Source: Acidobacteriota bacterium (GTDB lineage Bacteria; Acidobacteriota; Terriglobia; Terriglobales; Acidobacteriaceae). From it: a stretch of 64,000 nt of DNA. The notes under the pieces are model-generated. The model saw only the letters and a list, made by a program, of their open reading frames with translations. It was not told where the DNA came from and ran no database searches. The DNA lies in NCBI GenBank assembly GCA_003225555.1, contig QIAM01000077.1, forward strand, positions 90,958-154,957, read 5' to 3'. Positions 1 to 9,187 of the stretch are shown here, piece by piece; position 1 is the stretch's first letter, and each line of letters begins with the position of its first letter. Made by a program: the position numbers and the translations under genes.

Positions 1-2
1 GC

Positions 3-1274
3 TTCGGAGGCATGGTAACCAAGCCATGGAGCGAGCGCAAGAAAACGGCACAGCAACTATTGGTTGAATCGGTGGGGCCGCTATCGAAGATACCGGGCAT
101 CCGGGTGATTCCGCTCACGCCGCCTCCGTTGCCGGGCGGAGGAAATTTCCCGGTTGAGTTCGTGGTGCTGTCTGCAGCAGAGCCGCGGCAGCTTAGCGAA
201 TTCGCGAACCAACTTGTGCGGAAGGCATTCGCCAGCGGCCTTTTCATCTTTGCCGATACCGATTTGAAGTTCGACCAGCCGCAGGCTGAGGTCGTCTTTG
301 ATCGCGACAAACTCCGTTCCCAGGGCGTCGATTTGACCCAGGCAGGCCAGGATCTTTCAACGCTGTTGGGTGGAGACTACGTCAACCGCTTCAGCATCCA
401 GGGCCGGAGTTACAAAGTTATCCCGCAGATCAAGCGCGAGGGCCGTTTGACTGCCGAACAACTGGAACAGGTCTACGTTACGGGATCCGATAACAAGCTG
501 GTTCCACTGTCGACGTTTGCCAAATTGAAGACCACTACGGAGCCACGCCAGCTAAATAAGTTTCAACAGCTCAATGCGGTGACCATTCAGGGAGTGATCC
601 CTCCGAATGTGCCGCTGGACAAAGCGCTGCGCTTCCTCGAGGACGAATCCAAACAGATTCTGCCGCAGGGTTTCACCGTCGATTATGCGGGCGAGTCACG
701 TCAGCTTCGCGTGGAGGGCAGCAAGTTCCTCGGTGTGTTCCTGCTGTCGGCTGTCCTGATTTACCTGGTACTGGCGGCGCAATTCGAGAGTTTCCGCGAT
801 CCGTTCATCATTCTCGTGGGGTCGGTGCCACTGGCTCTTTCCGGGGCACTGATGTTCTCCTTCCTCGGGCTGACGACGCTCAATATCTACAGCCAGGTGG
901 GGTTGATTACGCTGGTTGGGCTGGTCTCGAAGAATGGCATTCTGATCGTTGAGTTTGCGAACCACCTGCAGGAAACGGGAAAGAGCAAACTCGCCGCGGT
1001 CCTTGAAGCGGCTACTACGCGGCTGCGGCCCATCCTGATGACTACGGCGGCTACTGTGGTCGGACACTTCCCGCTTGTGCTGGCGAAAGGACCTGGGGCG
1101 GGTGCGCGCAACAGTATCGGAATCATGCTGGTCAGCGGCATGATCATCGGGACAGTCTTCACGCTGTTCGTGGTGCCTTCGGTGTACATGCTTGTAGCTC
1201 GAAATCACGCGTTGGCGTCAACCGACGACCGAGAAACGGAAACCCTGCTTCCCGAGCCGGTAGAGGTCGCGTAA
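3..1274 (+). CDS. RND (HAE1-type) efflux transporter, C-terminal part
   Basis: This is the inner-membrane pump subunit of a tripartite efflux system, powered by proton motive force. The reading frame is open to the left edge, so the N-terminal half lies outside the window. The visible part has a periplasmic porter/docking segment (for example FDQPQAEVVFDRDKLRSQGV) followed by the second transmembrane block, with FLLSAVLIYLVLAAQFESF, PLALSGALMF and the conserved GLVSKNGILIVEFAN segment, and then RLRPILMTTAATVVGHFPL, all typical of AcrB/MexF/MdtC relatives. It ends in a short acidic tail. The gene to its right is convergent. Family assignment is firm; the exported substrate cannot be told. Confidence 0.93.
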   Translation, partial: FGGMVTKPWSERKKTAQQLLVESVGPLSKIPGIRVIPLTPPPLPGGGNFPVEFVVLSAAEPRQLSEFANQLVRKAFASGLFIFADTDLKFDQPQAEVVFDRDKLRSQGVDLTQAGQDLSTLLGGDYVNRFSIQGRSYKVIPQIKREGRLTAEQLEQVYVTGSDNKLVPLSTFAKLKTTTEPRQLNKFQQLNAVTIQGVIPPNVPLDKALRFLEDESKQILPQGFTVDYAGESRQLRVEGSKFLGVFLLSAVLIYLVLAAQFESFRDPFIILVGSVPLALSGALMFSFLGLTTLNIYSQVGLITLVGLVSKNGILIVEFANHLQETGKSKLAAVLEAATTRLRPILMTTAATVVGHFPLVLAKGPGAGARNSIGIMLVSGMIIGTVFTLFVVPSVYMLVARNHALASTDDRETETLLPEPVEVA

Positions 1275-1311
1275 GAGACTTCGAGAAGTCAACGGCATTG
1301 CAGCCGGTTGT

Positions 1312-2445
1312 CTAGTTGGACGACGCCGGGGAAACGGGCATCTTCGATGCAACGCCTTCGTCTGCTTTCTCGTGTAGTTCGTGGACCTTACCAAACTCCG
1401 CTTGCGCGGCAGCAGTGTTGCCGATGGCCCGATAAAGTTGTCCGAGACGATAGTGCGCATCGGGCTGCGCGGGATCCAGCGCGACCGCCCGCCGGAGCGC
1501 GGTCGTCGCGTCCTCATATTGTTTCTGCTGCATTAGGATAGCTCCGATATCGATGTAGGCCACACGTATGTCGTTCCTTGCTTGCACCGCCTTTCTGAGG
1601 AACGACAGGGCGGTATCCAGATTGTTCCGCTTCATTTCGATATCGCCAAGATAAGTCAGCGCCTGCGCGTTGTTGGGATCGAGAGCTAACTCAGTCTCGA
1701 ATTCGCGCTTGGCTTCGTCGTATTGATGCGATCTCCAATACAGGTAGCCGAGACCGAAGTGCAGATTGGGTTCTCGCGGCGACACCTTCGCGGCAGCCTG
1801 GAATTCGGCAATCGCCTCCGGGACTCTTTCGAGACCATCTAACGCCTCGCCGGCCAGGATGTGAGCGGCTGCGGAATTCGGGTCCTTCTGCAGAATCTCG
1901 CGATACTCATCCAAGGCACAGGTGTAATCCTTCGTGAACAAGCAGCTTTGCGCTAAGACGCGATGCCATTCAACATTGGCAGCATCAGACTCCGCGAGAG
2001 GCTTAAGGTATTTGACAGCCTCGGCGTAACGCTTCCCGCCGTAGCAACTGAGGCCGAGCAACATGCGCGCCTGCGTGTTCGACGGATCGGTATCCAGCGC
2101 GCTCTTAAGGGGATCGATCGCTGCCTGGAAGTGCCCCTGCTTGAATTCCGCGAGGCCGAGGTTGAGACGTACTCCCGGCAACTTTGGATTCAGTGCAATC
2201 GCCTTGCGGTATGCCGACGCGGCCTGCTGGTACTTCTCTTCCTTCGAAAGGACAACCCCCAGGCTGGCGAAGGCCGCAGCATCGTGCGGATGGTGCTGAG
2301 TCACGGCCTGCCAGACTTGCGCAGCCTCCGCCAATTTTCCCTGCTGTTCAAGTGCAAGAGCGTCAGCCGGAGTCGGCGATTGCGCGGACGCAGAGCTCGA
2401 CAGCAAAAACGCGACAACCCCCAACTGCAACTTCGAGTTAGTCAT
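1312..2445 (-). CDS. Secreted TPR-repeat protein
   Basis: A 377-residue protein with an N-terminal signal peptide (cleavage probably after SSSASA, about residue 21) followed by roughly nine tetratricopeptide repeats; repeats such as AFASLGVVLSKEEKYQQAASAYRKA and YLGDIEMKRNNLDTALSFLRKA carry the usual G/A/Y/A/P spacing. TPR arrays act as protein-protein scaffolds, here probably in the periplasm. It lies 130 bases downstream of the TonB receptor on the same strand, so it may be co-expressed with it, although a strong hairpin lies between them. No catalytic domain is visible and the binding partner is unknown. Confidence 0.85.
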   Translation of the reverse strand: MTNSKLQLGVVAFLLSSSASAQSPTPADALALEQQGKLAEAAQVWQAVTQHHPHDAAAFASLGVVLSKEEKYQQAASAYRKAIALNPKLPGVRLNLGLAEFKQGHFQAAIDPLKSALDTDPSNTQARMLLGLSCYGGKRYAEAVKYLKPLAESDAANVEWHRVLAQSCLFTKDYTCALDEYREILQKDPNSAAAHILAGEALDGLERVPEAIAEFQAAAKVSPREPNLHFGLGYLYWRSHQYDEAKREFETELALDPNNAQALTYLGDIEMKRNNLDTALSFLRKAVQARNDIRVAYIDIGAILMQQKQYEDATTALRRAVALDPAQPDAHYRLGQLYRAIGNTAAAQAEFGKVHELHEKADEGVASKMPVSPASSN

Positions 2446-2516
2446 GCCTGCAAGGCGTGGCTGGAAATCCCATTCATCTAACGAACAGGATAACCATTAG
2501 TCCTTCTGAAAGCTAT

Positions 2517-2550
2517 GCCCCGTTCACACCGTACATCGGGTGAACGGGGC
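2517..2550 (-). terminator. Strong hairpin between TonB receptor and TPR gene
   Basis: A perfect 11-bp stem (gccccgttcac / gtgaacggggc) with a 12-nt loop begins 26 bases past the receptor stop codon. There is no T-run on either side, so it is not a textbook intrinsic terminator. It may attenuate read-through into the TPR gene or protect the receptor mRNA 3' end. Confidence 0.5.
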
Positions 2551-2575
2551 GTTGTGTGGATCCCGGGGGAGGGAC

Positions 2576-5500
2576 CTAGAAGTACAGCTTTAAGCCGAGC
2601 TGAATTTCTCTCGGGTCATGCGCGGAAGTGATCGCACCGAAGTTGCCCGACGAGAAGTTGGTGTTGACGTTGTTGAACTCCGTATGGTTGAAAGCATTGA
2701 AGAAGTTCGCTTGGAATTCCAGTTTGCTGCCCCGCTCCTCGCTGAAAATGAAGGCCTTGAAGAGCGAAAGGTTCCAGTTCTGGCGGCCTGGGCCACGTAG
2801 AGCGTTGAACGGCTCGTTGCCCCAGGTTCCGGCGACTGTGGGTGAGAAGGCAGATCCGCTGAACCAGTTCGCGACCGTTTTCGGGTAGCTCACGCTACCA
2901 CTGACGTTGGGCCGGTTATTGGCATTGGGAATGATGTTGCTGATGTTGCCTGTACCAACCAGGGCACCGGTGCAAGTTACCGGATTGTTCGGACCTTGAG
3001 CGCAGTTCGTGATGCCGCCCTCAGTGATGTTCATCGGTTCGCCGGAGGTCAGTGTCACGATTCCTGAAATTTGCCATCCCCCGACAGTCGATCTCAAGAG
3101 CTTATTCGAGCTGTTTCTCAAGAACGGAATGTCGTAGATGAAGTTCACGAAGGCGATGTGCAAGCGGTCCAAACCGGATGGGCCGTGATCGTAGGCGTGA
3201 TTGTAGGGATTGGAAACGTTATTCAAATCGCCTACACCGTTCGCGCTAGTCGCCGGATCGTACGCCTTGGAGAGCGTGTAAGCAGCCTGCAGATTGAGAT
3301 CATGCCTGATCTGGCTGTGAACTTCCATCTGCAAACCGTTGTAATGGGAGTTCTGTACGTCTTCTGACATCTTGATGGAACCGAAGCCAAGATACGGAAC
3401 TCGCGTGTTGTAATCCGCGTTGTTGTTCAAGAACAGCGTACTGAACTGGCTGGGATCCGGAAGATTGGTTTCGCGATAATCATTCTGATGACGGTTCTGG
3501 TTTCCAACGTACGCCACCGAGAACACCGTCCGCGCCGACAGCGCGTGCTGCACGCCCAAGCTGTACTGATAGCTGACCGGCAGTTTGTTCTGGATCTTGT
3601 CAAGACCGGTGATGCCGGCAACGGTAATCGGCGCCACCAGGGGAGCATTATTGCTAAGGCCGGTCGACGGGTTTTCCAACTCGACGTTGTTGAAAGATAC
3701 GTTCGTACTGAAGGGAACGTTGGGGCCCGCATTGTACATGTCATTGCCCTGGATGCGTTCGTACATGGTGCCGAAGCCACCACGCAGGACGGTCTTGCCG
3801 TTACCGGTAAGGTCATAGGCGAAGCCGATGCGTGGACCAAAGGTAGCCCAGTGATTATCCACGAGTCCCTTCGGAACTCCTGAAGTCTTGCCAGGAATTC
3901 CAATGCCATTCAAATAGAAAAGAGTGTTCGCCAAGATGGGATTGGGACTCGATCCCAAGCCGGGGCTGGCGGCTGAGCAGCCCGCCGGAAGCGGATTCCC
4001 GCCGCAGATTTGGTTGCCGTTCGTACCCGGAACAAAGACAGCCGCATTCGCCGGGTCGTAGAGATTCGGATAGAAGTTGCCCATCCGATTGTTGGCCTCG
4101 TAGGTGTGCGGAACACCGTCCCAGCGCAAACCAAGATTCAGGGTCAGGCGATGGTTGACACGCCAGTTGTCTTGCACGTAGGCAGCCCAGGAAACATTGT
4201 TCCAGAAGCCGTGGTCCTGAACCGCCAATTCCCCATAGTTCGAGGCGGTGCCAAGCAGGAAATCGGCAAAATCATTTCCGGTGAAGTTGTTATCGAAGCG
4301 GAAGGATCCCTGGGTATTGCCAAACAAGTCCTGAATCTTCTTGTAGATCGCCCAACTGGCACCCATCTTGATCTGGTGCGCGCCCTTGGTCCACGAAATA
4401 TCATCACGAACCTGGTAGTCATCCGCCTTGTTGTGCCATGGCCAGCTGGCCGTGGTGTAGTCGGTTCCGTTGTAACCGTTCAGGTGGATTTCCGGGATCC
4501 GGTCGAGATTGTTTGGCCCGTTGAATATTCGCTGCGAGGTGAACCCGCTCGGCCTGGCGATGATGCCTTTGGGAACTATGTTGATCCGGTTGCCGTTATA
4601 GTTGAACGCTACCTCGTTGAGTAGCGTTGGGCTGATGACATACGTGGTGTGGATCACAGCGCTGTAAGACGGATTGCCGAACGTATTGGCCGCCGTGGGG
4701 ACGTTGTCCCCGCTCCACATGGCCTTGCCGAAGTTCTGCGCGATCTGCTCCGCCAGAAAGTGACCGAAGACGGAAAACTTGCTGTTGAAGTTATGATCGA
4801 CGCGGACGATTTCCTCTCGAACGTGGGTTGGTACGTTGTTGCCGCCAAGAAACTCCGGTTGGCCGCTGTTTGGGTCCACAGCATTATTCGCCGGAAAGAT
4901 GCCAGCCTGCAGCAGCGCAGTCGAGCTCGGATCGATCATGCAACTCGGGATTGTGTTGTTGGGGAACTGCTGACCGGGCACGACTCCCGCCGGGGCAACT
5001 CCGCCACAGTTCCTGTAAAGGTACGCTGTGGACACGTTGTTCGGTACGGTAATGGGGATATTGCTGGGTAACGCGCCAGCATACCACGCAGTACTGGGAA
5101 CGGTCTGCTTCAGCGTGTCCCCCTGAATCAGGCTGCGCCACTCCATGTTATAGAAGAAGAAAGTTTTGTGGTCGCTTTTCCAAAAGTCGACTGGACCGCC
5201 GGCGTTGAAGCCGTAAGTATGGAATCGCAGCTCGGCGATCTTATTTGGAGCAGGATTGAAGTAGTTGCGGGCGTCGAGAGCATCGTTGCGCAGGAACTCC
5301 CAAGCTGACGCGTGGTATTTCTTGGTTCCCGACTTGATTACAGCGGTCATGGTCGCGGACGATGACAAGCCAAATTCGGCGCTGTAGTTCGAGGTCATTT
5401 GGCGGAACTCGGCAATAGCGTCGAGGGAAGGCATAACGTCCGAGCCGCCGGCGCCGCCGCGGTCGTCGCTCTCGGCACCGTCTAGGAGGTAAAGATTGTG

Positions 5501-6124
5501 GCTTTCACGCATGCCGTTAAAGCTCACGTTGGCGTCGCCGCCTACTGGAGTAGGTATCTGAAAATCGCCCTGGCCGCTAGAGGCGCCGGGCGTCAGCGAG
5601 ATCAGCGAATACATGCTGCGTCCGTTTGTGGCGAGCTGCGAGAGTTGCTGGCCGGTGATTACGTCGCTGACTTCGCCGCTGTCGGATTGCACGGCAATAG
5701 CTGCCGCTTCCACGGTGATCTGCTCAGTCGCGCTCCCGACTTGCAATTTAAAGTCGACGCGGGTGCGATCGCCGACGTTGAGCACGATGTTGTTCTGCTC
5801 GGTGGCCTTGAAGCCCGGCGCCACCGCCCGCACGGTGTAGCGGCCGATATGGAGGTCGGGAGCCACGTACTGCCCCTCGCTGCTGCTGGTCAGGTTGCGA
5901 GTCTGCCCGGTTTCCACGTTCGTAATTGTGATCGCCGCGTTGGGGACGGAGGCCCCGGTCGGATCAGTGACCGCTCCGACGATAGTCGCCTCCTGCGCGA
6001 AAGCCGGAGTGGCGAGGACTGCCATTACGCAGAGTAAGAGGAAGAGAACTGCGAGAGAGCAAAGGTTGCGGCCATTGCCGGAAAGGCCCAGACTACCGGC
6101 GAACGTGGACGAGAGAGATTTCAT
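2576..6124 (-). CDS. Oar-like TonB-dependent outer-membrane receptor
   Basis: An 1182-residue outer-membrane protein. A signal peptide ends near residue 43 (ATPAFA/Q). It is followed by a carboxypeptidase-regulatory-like beta-sandwich (EATIVGAVTDPTGASVPNAA), a plug region (about 130-270, containing LYLLDGAESDD and a PSLDAIAEFRQMTSNYSAEFG-type segment), and a long barrel ending in the aromatic terminus LGLKLYF. This architecture is the large Oar/SusC-like receptor class that is expanded in Acidobacteriota and usually imports oligosaccharides or large ligands using TonB energy. It is divergent from a GH3 glycosidase across a 373-base region, which suggests a glycan-uptake role; the ligand itself is inference. 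The gene is intact. Confidence 0.9.
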   Translation of the reverse strand: MKSLSSTFAGSLGLSGNGRNLCSLAVLFLLLCVMAVLATPAFAQEATIVGAVTDPTGASVPNAAITITNVETGQTRNLTSSSEGQYVAPDLHIGRYTVRAVAPGFKATEQNNIVLNVGDRTRVDFKLQVGSATEQITVEAAAIAVQSDSGEVSDVITGQQLSQLATNGRSMYSLISLTPGASSGQGDFQIPTPVGGDANVSFNGMRESHNLYLLDGAESDDRGGAGGSDVMPSLDAIAEFRQMTSNYSAEFGLSSSATMTAVIKSGTKKYHASAWEFLRNDALDARNYFNPAPNKIAELRFHTYGFNAGGPVDFWKSDHKTFFFYNMEWRSLIQGDTLKQTVPSTAWYAGALPSNIPITVPNNVSTAYLYRNCGGVAPAGVVPGQQFPNNTIPSCMIDPSSTALLQAGIFPANNAVDPNSGQPEFLGGNNVPTHVREEIVRVDHNFNSKFSVFGHFLAEQIAQNFGKAMWSGDNVPTAANTFGNPSYSAVIHTTYVISPTLLNEVAFNYNGNRINIVPKGIIARPSGFTSQRIFNGPNNLDRIPEIHLNGYNGTDYTTASWPWHNKADDYQVRDDISWTKGAHQIKMGASWAIYKKIQDLFGNTQGSFRFDNNFTGNDFADFLLGTASNYGELAVQDHGFWNNVSWAAYVQDNWRVNHRLTLNLGLRWDGVPHTYEANNRMGNFYPNLYDPANAAVFVPGTNGNQICGGNPLPAGCSAASPGLGSSPNPILANTLFYLNGIGIPGKTSGVPKGLVDNHWATFGPRIGFAYDLTGNGKTVLRGGFGTMYERIQGNDMYNAGPNVPFSTNVSFNNVELENPSTGLSNNAPLVAPITVAGITGLDKIQNKLPVSYQYSLGVQHALSARTVFSVAYVGNQNRHQNDYRETNLPDPSQFSTLFLNNNADYNTRVPYLGFGSIKMSEDVQNSHYNGLQMEVHSQIRHDLNLQAAYTLSKAYDPATSANGVGDLNNVSNPYNHAYDHGPSGLDRLHIAFVNFIYDIPFLRNSSNKLLRSTVGGWQISGIVTLTSGEPMNITEGGITNCAQGPNNPVTCTGALVGTGNISNIIPNANNRPNVSGSVSYPKTVANWFSGSAFSPTVAGTWGNEPFNALRGPGRQNWNLSLFKAFIFSEERGSKLEFQANFFNAFNHTEFNNVNTNFSSGNFGAITSAHDPREIQLGLKLYF

Positions 6125-6250
6125 TCAGATCCTCCAGAATTGCGTTTTAGGCGCTCGACAGACGTGGTCGGCATGCACAAGTACGTGAATGCCCACGAGA
6201 CTTCCCGTGAACGTTAACGGTTTATCCCCGGCCGTCGACTGTTGTCAAGA

Positions 6251-6262
6251 AAAAACGTTTTT
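6251..6262. promoter_or_regulatory. CG-centred palindrome in divergent promoter region
   Basis: The perfect 12-bp palindrome aaaaacgttttt lies about 126 bases upstream of the TonB receptor start and 236 upstream of the GH3 start. LacI-family repressors bind CG-centred palindromes of this general form. No LacI gene is present in the window, so an operator role is a guess from form and position. Confidence 0.35.
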
Positions 6263-6497
6263 CTAGTCCCAATATGAATACGGTCTCAGGATGAGACGCG
6301 CCCGAGTGAATTCTTGCTCTATTGAGTTTCGTTGTGCCAAACTGCCAGGGGAGCTTCCAGTACACCCCGGTTTAGTCGTCATTGTTGGACCTTGCGCTCG
6401 GCCGTAACCTTTTGTCACGCTTCTGGAACAAAGGCTGTTCGCTGACGTGTGGTTACGCCTTGGCGTGAAGAAAATGCACTGAGTGAGGACCGATCCG

Positions 6498-9155
6498 ATG
6501 AGCGAACGCCATATTCGAGCCGCAACAATTCACTTCGCTTTCATGTTTTTTACGGCAGTCATTTCCTTCGCCCAAACAGAGCAGACTCCCAGCGTTCCCG
6601 TTTACCTTGACCCTTCCCTGCCAGTCAGTGTCCGGGTCGATGATCTGATCTCGAAGATGACTCTTGAGGAGAAGGCGTCGCAACTGGTGAATCAGGCGCG
6701 TGCGATTCCGAGGTTGCAGATTCCTGAATACGATTGGTGGAGCGAGGCCCTGCACGGAGTCGCGAATGCTGGAACAGCTACCGTGTTTCCGGAGCCCATT
6801 GGACTGGCCGCAACCTTTGATGCTCCGCTGATCCACGAGATGGCCGTGGTGATCGGCACGGAAGCCAGAGCCAAGCACAACCAGGCTGTACGTGCGGGCC
6901 GGCGCGACATCATGGAGGGACTGGATTTCTGGTCCCCCAACATCAATATCTTCCGCGATCCGCGCTGGGGACGCGGGCAGGAAACCTACGGGGAGGATCC
7001 TTTTCTTACCGGACGAATGGGAGTTGCGTTTGTCACGGGACTTCAGGGCGATGATCCCAAGTACTATCGCGTGATCTCGACCCCGAAGCATTTTGCGGTG
7101 CACAGCGGCCCGGAGCCTTCACGCCATTCGATCGACGTGAAGGTATCGAAGCATGATGAAGAAGACACATATCTTCCTGCATTCCGCGACACGGTTACGG
7201 AGGGCAAAGCCGGTTCGGTTATGTGCGCTTATAACCGGGTCCATGGCGAGCCGGCGTGCGCGAGCACGTTTTTGCTTCAGGATCAGTTGCGCGGCGCCTG
7301 GAAATTCAACGGATATGTCGTGTCCGATTGCGATGCGGTGGTCGATGTGTTCAGGGGACATCAGTTTACGAGGAGCATGCCCGAAGCTGCCGCAGCCGTG
7401 TTGAAGAAGGGGATGGATAACGAATGTGCCGACTTCTTCACCAAGGCTACGGACAACTCAGACTATGTGAAATATCTGGACGCGGTGAAACAAGGTCTGC
7501 TCACGGAACAGGATCTCGACGTTGCGCTAAAGCGACTATTCACCGCACGGATGCGCCTGGGAATGTTCGATCCTCCAGAAATGGTGGGTTATGCCCAGAC
7601 TCCAGATTCCGAAATCGATAGTGACGCACATCGGGAACTTGCGCTGAGGACGGCGCGGGAGTCAATAGTTTTGTTGAAGAACGACGGCGTGCTGCCCTTC
7701 GGCGCACAGATCAGGAAGATCACGGTGGTCGGGCCTCTCGCTGAATCTGTGAGCGTGTTGCATGGCAATTACGCTGGCACGGCGTCGCGGGTCGCGACGG
7801 CCCTCGACGGCATCCGCAAACAGTTCGCTGACGCCAGCGTAACCTTCGTTCCCGGGATGAATTTCTTGCGAAAGGAAACTCTGGTTCCGATGTCCGCACT
7901 CTCGACTGCAGACGGACAACCTGGGCTGAAGGGTGAGTATTTCTCCAGCAAGGATTTCGAAGGAACGCCTCAGGTGGTTCGAGTAGATGAGGCTGTAAGT
8001 TTCCAGCCGTTCCATCCGGAACCTTCCGCGCTCACGCCACCTGCTGGCATGAAAGACTTCGCGGTGCGGTGGACCGGATCCCTGACGCCCCCGGAGTCCG
8101 GTACCTACCGGGTCGGCATGGTCGGTTCCATGAACCGGCTGTGGCTCGACGGCACGCTGATCGTGGACGACTCTATCCTGCACGATCCTAAGCCGACGAC
8201 AACCACGATCCAGCTGCAGAAGGGTCATCGCTACGCCTTGAAAGTCGAATACGGGCAGGGCGGCACGGGCACAAAGCTGGTGTGGTTGCCCGTCATCGCT
8301 GACCCGATAGCAGAAGCGGTTTCGGCAGCCAAGCAGGCAGACGCGGTGGTCGCGGTCGTCGGAATCACATCTCAGCTTGAGGGCGAGGAAATGCAAGTTG
8401 ACGTGCCAGGCTTCAAAGGTGGAGATCGCACCAGCCTGGATTTACCGAGGGAGGAAGAAGACCTTCTGGAAGCACTGGGAAAAACTGGCAAGCCGCTCGT
8501 GATCGTGCTTATGAATGGCAGCGCGCTTTCTGTGAATTGGGCTGCGGAGCATGCGAACGCAATCCTCGATGCCTGGTACTCCGGAGAAGAAGGCGGCACT
8601 GCTATTGCGCAGACTCTTGCCGGCGTAAACAATCCAGCCGGCCGGCTGGCCGTGACGTTCTACAAAGGCGTCGAACAGTTGCCGCCGTTTGAGGACTATT
8701 CGATGCGAAACCGTACGTACCGGTACTTCGAGGGAAAGCCGCTTTATGCCTTCGGCTATGGCCTGAGCTATTCGCAATTTGAATATAGCAACCTGAAGTT
8801 GTCCAAATCGGAATTGAACGCCGGCGATTCCCTCGAGGTGGACCTCGAGGTGGAGAATACTAATCACAGAGAGGGTGATGAAGTCGTACAGCTCTACTTG
8901 AGTTTTCCGAAATTACCTGGCACTCCGCTGCGCGCGCTTCGCGGGTTTACGAGAATCCACATCGGTCCAGACGAAACCCAGCACGTGCATTTCATTGTGG
9001 ATCCGCGAAACTTGAGTTTCGTAAATGCTGCTGGAGATCGACTAGTCGCCGCTGGCACGTACCGTGTCAGTGTGGGCGGTGGCCAGCCCGGGACCGCGGC
9101 TCCGGGCGTGGAGGCTCGGTTCTCGATTCGTGGCGAGCAAAGGTTGCCAGAGTAG
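6498..9155 (+). CDS. GH3 beta-glycosidase with PA14 insert (xylosidase/glucosidase type)
   Basis: An exported glycoside hydrolase family 3 enzyme of 885 residues that removes non-reducing-end sugars from oligosaccharides. I start at ATG 6498, which has GAGG 9 bases upstream and opens directly into a signal peptide ending FAQ; a GTG at 6483 is possible. The catalytic barrel shows NINIFRDPRWGRGQETYGEDP and KHFAVHSGPE, and the nucleophile Asp277 in VVSDCDAV. A PA14 sugar-binding insert (about 476-595, GLKGEYFSSKDF) splits the second domain, and a fibronectin-III-like domain closes the protein. The barrel resembles bacterial beta-xylosidases, but glucosidase activity cannot be excluded. An FG-GAP protein gene follows after 32 bases. 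Confidence 0.92.
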   Translation: MSERHIRAATIHFAFMFFTAVISFAQTEQTPSVPVYLDPSLPVSVRVDDLISKMTLEEKASQLVNQARAIPRLQIPEYDWWSEALHGVANAGTATVFPEPIGLAATFDAPLIHEMAVVIGTEARAKHNQAVRAGRRDIMEGLDFWSPNINIFRDPRWGRGQETYGEDPFLTGRMGVAFVTGLQGDDPKYYRVISTPKHFAVHSGPEPSRHSIDVKVSKHDEEDTYLPAFRDTVTEGKAGSVMCAYNRVHGEPACASTFLLQDQLRGAWKFNGYVVSDCDAVVDVFRGHQFTRSMPEAAAAVLKKGMDNECADFFTKATDNSDYVKYLDAVKQGLLTEQDLDVALKRLFTARMRLGMFDPPEMVGYAQTPDSEIDSDAHRELALRTARESIVLLKNDGVLPFGAQIRKITVVGPLAESVSVLHGNYAGTASRVATALDGIRKQFADASVTFVPGMNFLRKETLVPMSALSTADGQPGLKGEYFSSKDFEGTPQVVRVDEAVSFQPFHPEPSALTPPAGMKDFAVRWTGSLTPPESGTYRVGMVGSMNRLWLDGTLIVDDSILHDPKPTTTTIQLQKGHRYALKVEYGQGGTGTKLVWLPVIADPIAEAVSAAKQADAVVAVVGITSQLEGEEMQVDVPGFKGGDRTSLDLPREEEDLLEALGKTGKPLVIVLMNGSALSVNWAAEHANAILDAWYSGEEGGTAIAQTLAGVNNPAGRLAVTFYKGVEQLPPFEDYSMRNRTYRYFEGKPLYAFGYGLSYSQFEYSNLKLSKSELNAGDSLEVDLEVENTNHREGDEVVQLYLSFPKLPGTPLRALRGFTRIHIGPDETQHVHFIVDPRNLSFVNAAGDRLVAAGTYRVSVGGGQPGTAAPGVEARFSIRGEQRLPE

Positions 9156-9187
9156 CAAGCGAAGGGGATTGAGCTCTGTCTCAAGGA

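Noticed and set aside
1278..1291. Short hairpin gacttcgagaagtc between the RND and TPR genes
   Set aside because: Only 5 bp of stem and no T-run; not enough to call a terminator between the convergent genes.
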